64,000 bases of DNA from CAYGDP01 sp964348665. GTDB lineage: Bacteria; Verrucomicrobiota; Verrucomicrobiia; Palsa-1439; CAYGDP01. The position numbers and the translations under genes were made by a program. The DNA lies in the NCBI GenBank assembly GCA_964348665.1, contig CAYGDP010000005.1, forward strand, positions 124,001 through 188,000, in the 5' to 3' direction. This document shows, in pieces, positions 1 to 7,419 of the stretch (position 1 is the stretch's first letter; each line of letters starts with the position of its first letter). The notes below the pieces were generated by a model. It worked only from the letters and a program-made list of their open reading frames with translations, searched no databases and was not told the origin of the DNA.

Positions 1-14
1 ATATTTTCGGCGTA

Positions 15-398
15 GTGGCCGAGAATTCTGACCTAGTTGTAGAATTTTCCGAGAACGTGCAGGCCTTGCTGTCAAAACTCCCAGAGGGCAGACTGAAACA
101 AGCACTGCTTCGTCGGCTGGCGGTTTACGACGTGTTAGAGGGTAGGGATGAACATGATCGGAAACAAGCGCTGAAGCGGTTTGAGAATCTTCGTAAGCGA
201 AGCAGCCGTCTGGCGGCGGAGCTAATGAATTTAGACCTCGCGAAGCATTACACTACGTTTCGGTGGAAAGGGGCGCTGGACGTAAAGTTAGAGGAGATCG
301 AATCGCTGGTGAAAGACATCAAAGAACCCAGCGAACGCAAGCGCATGATAGACGCCTACATCAAGGTGGAGAAACAAAAAGTCAAGGGAGCAAAATGA
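15..398 (+). CDS. Hypothetical protein, possibly 5'-truncated
   Basis: I do not recognise this 127-residue protein. It is highly charged and Lys/Arg/Glu-rich, with long predicted helical stretches and no membrane segment, signal peptide or cysteine motif. A GTG at position 15 can serve as start, but the frame stays open to the left edge of the window, so the true start may lie outside and the gene may be partial. It is the only plus-strand gene before a long minus-strand operon, to which it is convergent, with about 320 bases of apparently empty sequence in between. A soluble nucleic-acid or protein-binding role would fit the composition, but nothing shows it. Confidence 0.45.
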   Translation: MAENSDLVVEFSENVQALLSKLPEGRLKQALLRRLAVYDVLEGRDEHDRKQALKRFENLRKRSSRLAAELMNLDLAKHYTTFRWKGALDVKLEEIESLVKDIKEPSERKRMIDAYIKVEKQKVKGAK

Positions 399-718
399 TT
401 CTCCCATCGTTCGGACGCCAAGCGGCAAACTCCGGCTGCACGACGGACGAGGGAATGATGCAAACTTTGAACAACCTGACAGGAAACGATTCCAAGAACC
501 TGTTCCTGCCTCTCCACTTGAACGGGATTCGATACCAGAAGATAGCACAATGAAGCGATGAATAATTCAGCACGAATCGGGATTTGTCGAATTGCGTTTA
601 TAGCGGCGGTTGTGTGGCGTGTCCGCCCCTCGCTGCATGCGCGTTAATCGTGTGTCTTGCTGGACAATGCAACATAGCGGTCCTAGTCAAGGAAGCTGAA
701 TCATGAGGAATTGCTCTC
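399..718. other. Intergenic region, no gene seen
   Basis: These 320 bases lie between two convergent genes. Short open frames exist on both strands but have overlapping, mutually exclusive compositions and no ribosome site. No clear terminator hairpin or REP-type repeat was found. Confidence 0.5.
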
Positions 719-1150
719 CTACTTCCGTTTTTCGTCGGCGTCGAGCAAGTCGAAGTAAGTCAGCAACTCGCCTTTCGGTCGTCCCAATTCCGCGTTGCGT
801 TTGGCAAACCATTCTTTGTCCTTGGCTGATTGCGGCGCGCGCCGACGCATTCCATCGCTCCATTTTTTGATTTGCGCTGGCGCATGACAGGTTCGAGAGC
901 GAATTTGTGTTAAGACATCCGCATCGCAAGCCGATTTCTTGATGATGGCAAAAAGATCGTCCGCGTCGAGTTTCAAGAACTGGAGGAGATGCTGGTCGAG
1001 CGGGCAGTTCCAGATATACTCGCCCAAGGTACCCGCCAGTTTCGCGCGCGCCTTGTCAATCATTCGCGGCAAATGCACATACCCGCCCAGTGTCTCCTGC
1101 GGGCTGCGCGGGTAAATATTGCGAAGATCAATCGTACGAAAGGATTTCAT
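719..1150 (-). CDS. DUF5069 family protein
   Basis: A 143-residue soluble protein of the DUF5069 family, whose function is unknown. The hallmark is the stretch around residues 12-45: a Pro-Arg-Ser-Pro start, the motif LPRMIDKARAKLAGTLGEY, then NCPLDQ. This is the typical N-terminal half of DUF5069 proteins of Verrucomicrobia and Planctomycetes. The start chosen is the ATG at 1150, where family similarity begins. The frame is open further upstream, but that part is antisense to the neighbouring membrane-protein gene and has implausible composition. The gene lies 11 nt after the stop of the membrane protein, so it is probably the last gene of the purD-led operon. Confidence 0.8.
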   Translation of the reverse strand: MKSFRTIDLRNIYPRSPQETLGGYVHLPRMIDKARAKLAGTLGEYIWNCPLDQHLLQFLKLDADDLFAIIKKSACDADVLTQIRSRTCHAPAQIKKWSDGMRRRAPQSAKDKEWFAKRNAELGRPKGELLTYFDLLDADEKRK

Positions 1151-1161
1151 CCGGCGATGAT

Positions 1162-1608
1162 TTAGCACATAAACCGGCCGGGGACAACGCCGCCCATGAC
1201 GATCATCACCGGGATATCGGCGAGACAGGAAATTGCGATGCCGCCGGCGCGCCAAAAACGTTCGCGCTGGGTGATGCCCCACGCAAATCCGACGATCGAC
1301 CTCGATTCTCGCGAGAGAATGGCGGAGATAATTGACCATTCCACCCATCGCACCGGAACATAGACCCCTAGGTACGCAAGAATGCTGCGGGCGGGCACAC
1401 CGGAGAGTTCACCATACACGAACGACACGCCGAAGAAGATGAGGATGCCAAAGACCAATCCAAGTGCGGCGCGCAAAATGCCAAGCAACAACGCGCGCTG
1501 CAAAAATTTGCCGCGTTCCGGTGCGAACCATCGCGCCCCTGCATAACACCACGCGACATACGCGGTGTATTTGATCAGAAAATAAATCGCGATAGGCGTG
1601 CCGGACAT
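1162..1608 (-). CDS. Hypothetical integral membrane protein
   Basis: A 148-residue protein with about four hydrophobic segments, near residues 5-22, 37-65, 75-95 and 123-145, so it is very likely an inner-membrane protein. I do not recognise the family. It starts only 3 nt after the stop of the phosphatase-RpiB-GlyA fusion and ends 11 nt before the DUF5069 gene, so all three are probably co-transcribed. No catalytic motif is visible. The ATG at 1608 is the first possible start after the upstream stop codon. Confidence 0.7.
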   Translation of the reverse strand: MSGTPIAIYFLIKYTAYVAWCYAGARWFAPERGKFLQRALLLGILRAALGLVFGILIFFGVSFVYGELSGVPARSILAYLGVYVPVRWVEWSIISAILSRESRSIVGFAWGITQRERFWRAGGIAISCLADIPVMIVMGGVVPGRFMC

Positions 1609-1611
1609 CGC

Positions 1612-3789
1612 CTAATATGGCAGCGGAAACTTGGCTGTCAATGCGCGGACTTTGTCTTTGACGCGGGGGGCGGTGGCAGGGTCGGCGTGGTTTTCGAGGG
1701 CTTCGGTGATGAGGGCGGCGATTTGTTCCATCTCGGGTTCTTTCATGCCGCGGGTGGTGACGGCGGGGGAGCCGACGCGGATGCCGCTGGCGGTGAGCGG
1801 TTTTTCGGGGTCGTACGGAATGAGGTTTTTGTTGACGGTGATGCCGGCGCGGTCGAGGGCTTCCTGGGCAATTTTGCCGGTGAGTTTCTTGGGGCGGAGA
1901 TCCACGAGAGAGAGATGGTTGTCGGTGCCGCCGCTGATGATGCGGAAGCCATGTTTGGTGAGGGCGGCGGCAAGAGCTTGGGCGTTCTTGACGATTTGAC
2001 GCTGATATTCCTTGAATTCTGGCCGGAGCGCTTCGAGGAAACAGACGGCTTTGGCGGCGATGATGTGCATGAGCGGACCGCCTTGGATGCCGGGGAGCAC
2101 CATCGAATCAATTTCCTTGGCATATTTCGCCCGGCAAAGCACCAAGCCGGCGCGCGGTCCTCGAAGCGTTTTGTGAGTGGTGGTGGTGACAAAATCCGCA
2201 TAGGGCACTGGCGAGGGATGAATTCCGGCGGCGACGAGGCCGGCGATGTGCGCCATATCCACAAAGAGGAGCGCGCCGCAGGAGTCGGCGGCTTCGCGCA
2301 TTTTTTTCCAATCAATCACGCGCGAATACGCGCTGGCTCCGGCGGTGATCATCTTCGGTTTGTGCTCTTTGGCGAGAGTGGCGAGTTGATCGTAATCAAT
2401 CAGCTCGGTATCCTTGCGAACGCCGTAGTGGATTACTTTATAGAGGCGCCCGGAGAAATTGAGTTTGAACCCGTGCGTCAGATGTCCTCCATGCGCGAGT
2501 TCCATGGTGAGGATGGTATCGCCGGGTTGGAGCGTGGAAAAATAGACCGCCATATTGGCCTGCGACCCGCTGTGAGGCTGGACGTTGGCGTGCTCGGCGC
2601 CGAAGAGCTGTTTGGCGCGGTCGATGGCGAGCTGTTCGGCGATATCCACGAACTCGCATCCGCCGTAGTACCGCTTGCCGGGATAACCCTCGGCATATTT
2701 GTTGGTGAGCACGCTGCCGGCGGCTTCGAGAATGGCGGGGCTGGTAAAATTTTCGCTGGCGATCAATTCGATGTTTTCCTGCTGACGCTGTTTTTCCTTT
2801 TGAATCGCGCTGAACACAGCCGGATCGGCAATCGCTAGGGGGCTGGAGACAGAGTCGATTTTTTCTACTCGGCGGGCGTGCCGGCCGCCGTCGAACGGCG
2901 TGTTGAGCCAGATTTGCAGCCAGCGTTGGGCGGTGGGAACGTCGAGATGATCGCCGCTAAGAGCGAGTACATTGGCGTTGTTATGTTGCCGGCTTAGGCG
3001 GATTTCGGTTTCATCGGCAACCTGCGCGGCGCGGACGCCGTGGTATCGGTTTGCCGTGATGGCCATGCCGATGCTGCTGCGGCAAATCAAAACGCCGAAA
3101 TCAGCGCGTCCCGACGAGACTTTGCTCGCGACGGCGTGAGCGAAATCGGGATAATCATCATTCGGATCGAGAGAGTGGGGGCCGAGGTCAGCGGAGACAT
3201 AGCCGGCGGCATCGAGCCACTGACGAAGTTTATTTTTCATGAGAAACCCGCCATGATCGGCGGCGATGGCGACCCTTGGCGCATTCGGATTGGCGGCGGG
3301 TTTGGATTCGGCGGCGGTGCGGGTTTGTTCGATGAATTTCATAAGATTGGGAAGGGCGGCTCGGATTTGGTCGCGGCACCGGAGATAGACGTCGAGAGAT
3401 TGGCCAATGGGATCGGCGATGTCTTTATCGTACTCGCCCAAACCCGGTTCGAACTCTCGAACGAGGAACGTCTTTTCAGCAACCTCGGGGTATAGCAACT
3501 CAATGGTTCCGAGATGTTGATGGCTCATCACAAAAATAAAATCCGCGTCATGCAACAACGCGATGTCGGCGGAGCGACTGCGATGGCCGGCGATATCGAG
3601 GCCGAGTTGGCGCATTGCCTCGACAGCGTTGGCGCTGGGCGGGGCGCCATCGGGGGCGCCGAGCCCAACGGATTCCACGCGAAGCTCGTTCCGACCGGCG
3701 ATCTGGTGGCGCATGAGCGCCTCGGCCATGGGGCTGCGGCAGACGTTGCCGGTGCAAACAAAGAGGATCGTCGCTGGCTTTTGGGTCAT
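1612..3789 (-). CDS. glyA: LMW phosphatase - RpiB - serine hydroxymethyltransferase triple fusion
   Basis: A 725-residue chain of three complete domains. Residues 1-155 form a low-molecular-weight protein tyrosine phosphatase, with P-loop C12-TGNVC-R18 and general acid D126-P127. Residues 172-305 are a ribose/galactose isomerase of the RpiB type, with D178-H179, catalytic-position C236 and H269-N-N. Residues 315-725 are serine hydroxymethyltransferase, which interconverts serine and glycine with tetrahydrofolate. Its PLP lysine is K540 in TTTTHKTLRGPR, with D511-MAH before it, and the length is that of a full GlyA. In the RpiB part the usual CGTGIG loop reads CRSSIG, so isomerase activity is uncertain. 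The first codons overlap the upstream gene by 4 nt (ATGA). A sequencing frameshift joining separate genes is unlikely because both linkers are short and in frame. Co-location with purD fits one-carbon and purine supply. Confidence 0.93.
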   Translation of the reverse strand: MTQKPATILFVCTGNVCRSPMAEALMRHQIAGRNELRVESVGLGAPDGAPPSANAVEAMRQLGLDIAGHRSRSADIALLHDADFIFVMSHQHLGTIELLYPEVAEKTFLVREFEPGLGEYDKDIADPIGQSLDVYLRCRDQIRAALPNLMKFIEQTRTAAESKPAANPNAPRVAIAADHGGFLMKNKLRQWLDAAGYVSADLGPHSLDPNDDYPDFAHAVASKVSSGRADFGVLICRSSIGMAITANRYHGVRAAQVADETEIRLSRQHNNANVLALSGDHLDVPTAQRWLQIWLNTPFDGGRHARRVEKIDSVSSPLAIADPAVFSAIQKEKQRQQENIELIASENFTSPAILEAAGSVLTNKYAEGYPGKRYYGGCEFVDIAEQLAIDRAKQLFGAEHANVQPHSGSQANMAVYFSTLQPGDTILTMELAHGGHLTHGFKLNFSGRLYKVIHYGVRKDTELIDYDQLATLAKEHKPKMITAGASAYSRVIDWKKMREAADSCGALLFVDMAHIAGLVAAGIHPSPVPYADFVTTTTHKTLRGPRAGLVLCRAKYAKEIDSMVLPGIQGGPLMHIIAAKAVCFLEALRPEFKEYQRQIVKNAQALAAALTKHGFRIISGGTDNHLSLVDLRPKKLTGKIAQEALDRAGITVNKNLIPYDPEKPLTASGIRVGSPAVTTRGMKEPEMEQIAALITEALENHADPATAPRVKDKVRALTAKFPLPY

Positions 3790-4883
3790 GGTTCCGGATT
3801 TGGCGACATAGGTTTAAACGTTTTCCATGCGCTCAACACATCCAGCGCTCGTTGCAAAACAGGGTCGTCGGTTTGTTCTTCCGGGTCGACAGACGGTTTG
3901 GCAGCAGTTTGCAAGAATGATTCTTTGCCTTGGCCGTTGGTTTTCTTCGGGTCGGGATTGTGCTGGGCAATCAATTCCGCCTCGCTTCGAATGAATCCTG
4001 TCACGCGCGCCTGTTTTTTTTCCCGTTTGAGAGCCGTCTCAAAAACGATTCCGCGCTCTTCGGCCGGGTCCGTGCGAACGGCGATTTGCGGCTCGACAGG
4101 GCGACGCCAAAGATCGACGCCACTAGCGACGGTCACTTTGCCGGAAGCGAGTCGTAACACTCGGCCATTGATCGGCATCTCGGATTGGACAAACGCTTCG
4201 CCGGCGCTGTCGCGACCTACCACCAGAGCGCGTTTGTGGGATTGCAACGTGGCAGCCAAGGCTTCCGGCGCGCCGCGGGTTGATGAATTGATCAGCAAAA
4301 TAAGCGGCGTGGTGGGCATGACCGGATCTCGAGTGTTGTATATTTTCTGCGGGTCTGCGCCAATCGATTGCACGGTCAGCAGCGGCAGGTCTTTGGCGAC
4401 GAATAGGCCAGCGACGGTTGCTGCTTCCCGATAATCTTGTCCCTCGGCAAATCGGAGGTCAAGGATAACGCCTTCGGTTTTTGTTTCCATGCTTTTCGCA
4501 ACCGCATCCTCGATTTGTTTGGCGGCGCCGGACGAGAGCGACCCAATCCGTAGGTAAGCGACCGAGGGATTGAACGATCGTTGTTTGGCAATTGCCGTCG
4601 GCGGATTCGCGTTGGCGGGGGAGTCCGGTGAAACGAGTTGAACCGTAGGGGTGAGCTTGCGTAAAAGTCCTTCGATTGCCGCCTCGGAGAGGGTGGCCTC
4701 GGTGAGGGTGTCGCGATCGGCGTAGTGTTGACGTAACAGAGCGATGAGTTTCTGCAAGTCTTTAAGGTCAGCAGGTTTGGTGGCGGCAGGCATTGCGGGT
4801 GTGGCCGGCGTGAGATCGTCGCCGACAGCGGAAAAGTTTATCGAGAAGATGAAGAAGCTGAGGATGAAAATGATTCGTTTCAT
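3786..4883 (-). CDS. Secreted S41-peptidase-like protein, probably inactive
   Basis: A 365-residue protein with an N-terminal signal peptide (about residues 1-21), then a domain resembling the C-terminal processing protease (S41/tail-specific) fold at about 105-260. The strand-helix segment LILLINSSTRGAPEALAATL corresponds to the active-site serine region, and GRDSAGEAFVQ to the region of the catalytic lysine. In active members these read like SASASE and GKG. Here the serine position is Gly204 and the lysine position is Glu229, and no PDZ domain is visible. I infer a non-catalytic periplasmic protein. The C-terminal 80 residues are polar and unassigned. It overlaps purD upstream and the fusion gene downstream by 4 nt each, so it is translated as part of that operon. 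Why a pseudoprotease sits between purine and folate enzymes is unknown. Confidence 0.75.
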   Translation of the reverse strand: MKRIIFILSFFIFSINFSAVGDDLTPATPAMPAATKPADLKDLQKLIALLRQHYADRDTLTEATLSEAAIEGLLRKLTPTVQLVSPDSPANANPPTAIAKQRSFNPSVAYLRIGSLSSGAAKQIEDAVAKSMETKTEGVILDLRFAEGQDYREAATVAGLFVAKDLPLLTVQSIGADPQKIYNTRDPVMPTTPLILLINSSTRGAPEALAATLQSHKRALVVGRDSAGEAFVQSEMPINGRVLRLASGKVTVASGVDLWRRPVEPQIAVRTDPAEERGIVFETALKREKKQARVTGFIRSEAELIAQHNPDPKKTNGQGKESFLQTAAKPSVDPEEQTDDPVLQRALDVLSAWKTFKPMSPNPEP

Positions 4884-6157
4884 TGTTTTCCTTGTAATGC
4901 TTTTGCTGCAATGTCCTTCCGATAGTGCGCGCCATCGAAGCGAATTCGACTCACGGCGTCATAGGCGCGATCGCGGGCTTCCGCGATCGTTGCTCCGATC
5001 GCCGTCACGCCGAGGACGCGTCCGCCGTTGGTCACGACACGGTTCCCGTCGCGACGAGTGCCAGCGTGAAACACAGTCACTCTATCCAGTTTTGCGGCGT
5101 CTGACAATCCTTCAATGGAAATATTTTTTTTGTACTGGTCAGGATAACCGCCGCTGCACATCACGACACAAACAGTGGCATCCTGTTTCCAGCGAATCGG
5201 AGCAGCATCCAGATTTCCGTCAGTGCAGGCCAGGAGGACTTCTACCAGATCATTGCCGAGTCGCGGGAGGAGCACCTGGGTTTCCGGGTCGCCAAACCGG
5301 GCATTGAATTCGAGCACTTTTGGGCCAGCGGCAGTGAGCATCAATCCGGGGTAGAGAACGCCACGATACTCGATTCCCTCCGCGATCAGTCCGCGGGCCA
5401 ATGGGGCGAGGATTTCTTGCTGGATACGAGTGAGCAATTCCGGGGTTCCAATCGGCACTGGACTATAGGCGCCCATCCCCCCGGTGTTGGGTCCGGTATC
5501 GCCGTCGCCGACTTTCTTATGATCCTGGGAAGGCGGCATGAGTGAAAATCGCTTTCCATCAGCAAAACAATGGATAGAAAGCTCCGGCCCCTGGAGAAAT
5601 TCCTCGATTAAGATGCGGTCGCCTGCGGTGCCAAACGTTTTTTTGACGAGCATCGAATCGATCGCCTCATCAGCCGCCCCGATCGAATGAGCGAGGATAA
5701 CACCTTTGCCGAGGGCGAGACCGTCGGCTTTGATCGCGACAGGAAGCTGCGACTTTCGCACAAATTCCTTCGCCACCGTTGCGTCGGTGAAGAACTCTAC
5801 TTGCGCTGTCGGAATTCCATATTTTTTCATCAATTGCTTGGCGAAGACCTTGGAGGATTCGAGGCGCGCGGCGGATGCGCGGGGGCCGAAGATGCGAAAT
5901 CCATTTTTCTCGAAGAGATCCACAATGCCAGCCGCGAGAGGATTGTCGGGGCCGACGACCGTGAGGTCGGGATGTTGTTGTTGGGCGAGCTGGAGCAGTC
6001 CGGGAAGGTTTTCCGCGTTGACATCCAAACATTCCGCCATTTCGGCGATGCCGGCGTTCCCGGGTGCGGAGAAGAGTTTGGGGGCATGGGGCGATTGAGC
6101 CAATTTCCAGACAAGCGCATGCTCGCGGCCACCGCCACCAATGACGAGTATTTTCAC
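4880..6157 (-). CDS. purD: Phosphoribosylamine-glycine ligase
   Basis: PurD joins phosphoribosylamine and glycine with ATP to form GAR, the second step of de novo purine synthesis, in the cytoplasm. At 425 residues it has the family's normal length. It begins with the nucleotide-fold motif ILVIGGGGREHAL, carries the ATP-grasp core in the middle (IKADGLALGKGV near residue 145, then the GDGDTGPNTGGMGAYSP segment near 225) and LEFNARFGDPE near residue 290. The start is GTG at 6157. There is no ribosome-binding site, but a good promoter ends 9 nt before it. It is the first gene of a five-gene operon that also includes GlyA, which supplies glycine and one-carbon units. Confidence 0.96.
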   Translation of the reverse strand: MKILVIGGGGREHALVWKLAQSPHAPKLFSAPGNAGIAEMAECLDVNAENLPGLLQLAQQQHPDLTVVGPDNPLAAGIVDLFEKNGFRIFGPRASAARLESSKVFAKQLMKKYGIPTAQVEFFTDATVAKEFVRKSQLPVAIKADGLALGKGVILAHSIGAADEAIDSMLVKKTFGTAGDRILIEEFLQGPELSIHCFADGKRFSLMPPSQDHKKVGDGDTGPNTGGMGAYSPVPIGTPELLTRIQQEILAPLARGLIAEGIEYRGVLYPGLMLTAAGPKVLEFNARFGDPETQVLLPRLGNDLVEVLLACTDGNLDAAPIRWKQDATVCVVMCSGGYPDQYKKNISIEGLSDAAKLDRVTVFHAGTRRDGNRVVTNGGRVLGVTAIGATIAEARDRAYDAVSRIRFDGAHYRKDIAAKALQGKQ

Positions 6158-6166
6158 GAGGGCAGG

Positions 6167-6195
6167 AGTATGTCGACACGACGTCGCGGTTTCAA
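6167..6195 (-). promoter_or_regulatory. Sigma70-like promoter of purD, near-leaderless
   Basis: TTGAAA at 6190-6195, a 17-nt spacer, and CATACT at 6167-6172 on the minus strand. The -10 box ends 9 nt before the GTG start, so the predicted transcript begins 2-3 nt upstream of the start codon. Confidence 0.6.
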
Positions 6196-6230
6196 ACTAA
6201 AATCGCGCAACCGCAGAGCCGCAGTCCCTC

Positions 6231-6611
6231 TCAGCCAATCAAGGCTTTTATTTTGTGGACAACAATTTCGGGGCGGTCATATCCTTTGATGAGGTAATCA
6301 TTGGCGCCCAATTCGATGCCAATATCGATGTCCTGATCCTCACTCATCACGGTGAAAATGATGACGGGTATTTCGCGTGTGGCGTCGTCGTGTCGCATGC
6401 GTTTGAGGACTTCGTAGCCGCTTTGTTTTGGCAGGACAAGATCGAGCAACACCAAATCGGGTTTGGCGTCGCGTGCCAACTCCCATCCTTTTTCGCCGTC
6501 GGCTGCTTCCAGGAACAAGAAACCTTCTCGTTCCAGCAGGTCGCGATAGATCCGGCGGAATCCCGGCTCATCTTCAATGATCAGGATTGACCGTGTCGCA
6601 GTTTCATTCAT
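6231..6611 (-). CDS. Stand-alone receiver domain protein
   Basis: A 126-residue CheY-like protein that is only a receiver domain. All phosphorylation residues are present: acidic pair E13-D14, phospho-acceptor D57 in LLDLVLPK, T87 and K109. There is no output domain, so it must act by protein contact or as a phosphate relay. It is the last of three consecutive receivers that follow the MASE1 histidine kinase, overlapping the preceding receiver by 4 nt. The three receivers resemble one another closely (shared LPK-SG/NG and VKG/IKG motifs), which suggests tandem duplication. The purD promoter begins just downstream. Confidence 0.9.
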   Translation of the reverse strand: MNETATRSILIIEDEPGFRRIYRDLLEREGFLFLEAADGEKGWELARDAKPDLVLLDLVLPKQSGYEVLKRMRHDDATREIPVIIFTVMSEDQDIDIGIELGANDYLIKGYDRPEIVVHKIKALIG

Positions 6612-7030
6612 AACACACCTCCCGTCGTAGTCGCGCCAGCGTGATGAGGATGATGAATGGTTGCCCGAATCTTTTCCAAGATTTCCGCGGGCGAATTCGA
6701 CCCTTTCACGATGTAATCATTTGCGCCCAAACCAAGCGCCTGTTCTTTTTCCTGTTGGTGGTCCAGGACCGAACACATCACCACCGGTATTTGGTTTGTC
6801 GTCAAGTCGGCACGGATGCGCTTGAGCACACGGTAACCGCTTAGTTTTGGCAGCACGATATCCAGTAGGATCAAGTCTGGCTTGATGAATCGGGCTAACC
6901 TCCAGCCTTGCTCGCCGTCCGTGGCGCGTACCACGCGATAGCCCTCCGCCTCAAGAAAATCGGCAAAGGTGCGGCGGAACCCTTCCTCATCCTCAACCAT
7001 CAGCACACACCCGGCATCATTCGTATTCAT
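6608..7030 (-). CDS. Stand-alone receiver domain protein
   Basis: A 140-residue single-domain response regulator with E13-D14, phospho-acceptor D57 (LLDIVLPK), Ser87 in place of the common Thr, and K109 (IVKG). After the receiver is a short His/Thr/Gly-rich tail of about 15 residues with no recognisable domain. It is the middle of three tandem receivers downstream of the MASE1-PAS kinase and overlaps both neighbours by 4 nt (ATGA). It is probably a paralogue of the receivers on each side. Confidence 0.9.
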   Translation of the reverse strand: MNTNDAGCVLMVEDEEGFRRTFADFLEAEGYRVVRATDGEQGWRLARFIKPDLILLDIVLPKLSGYRVLKRIRADLTTNQIPVVMCSVLDHQQEKEQALGLGANDYIVKGSNSPAEILEKIRATIHHPHHAGATTTGGVL

Positions 7031-7419
7031 TGCTTATCTCCTTTCGGTAATAACTCGTTGATTTTTGTCAAAATTTCACGGAGGCGCGAACTGCCTTTGA
7101 CCATGTAGGCAGTCGCGCCGCACTCCATTGCGCGTTTCGACTCCTGTTCGCCGTCGAGCATAGAAAACACGATAATCGGCGTTTTTTGGGTGGCCGGCGA
7201 ATTGCGGATTCGGCGACAGACTTCCCATCCATTCACTTTAGGCAGCACCAAGTCCAGCAGGACAAGATCGGGTTTGTTTTGCGCAAAGCGCAGCCCGATT
7301 TCGCCGTCTTCCGCTTCCCACACTTCATATCCTTCATGGCTTAGTAAATCTCGGAAGATTTTCCTTATGCTGGGTTCATCTTCGACCAGCAGTACTGATG
7401 CTTTGGGGGACAGATTCAT
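7027..7419 (-). CDS. Stand-alone receiver domain protein
   Basis: A 130-residue receiver-only protein: E13-D14, phospho-acceptor D56 in LLDLVLPK, Ser in place of the switch Thr (VFSML), and Lys in MVKG. The start ATG at 7419 lies inside the end of the upstream kinase gene, a 44-nt overlap in a different frame, and has a good ribosome site (AAAGGAG type) within that kinase sequence. The overlap and gene order make it the likely first receiver partner of the kinase. Confidence 0.9.
   Translation of the reverse strand: MNLSPKASVLLVEDEPSIRKIFRDLLSHEGYEVWEAEDGEIGLRFAQNKPDLVLLDLVLPKVNGWEVCRRIRNSPATQKTPIIVFSMLDGEQESKRAMECGATAYMVKGSSRLREILTKINELLPKGDKQ

Noticed and set aside
263..553. A 96-codon frame overlapping the end of the first gene and running into the intergenic region
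   Set aside because: No ribosome site, irregular composition, and it overlaps the real gene in another frame.
1687..2838. A 383-codon open frame opposite the GlyA part of the fusion gene
   Set aside because: It is antisense to conserved GlyA motifs and its length follows from codon bias of the real gene. It has no ribosome site or known domain.
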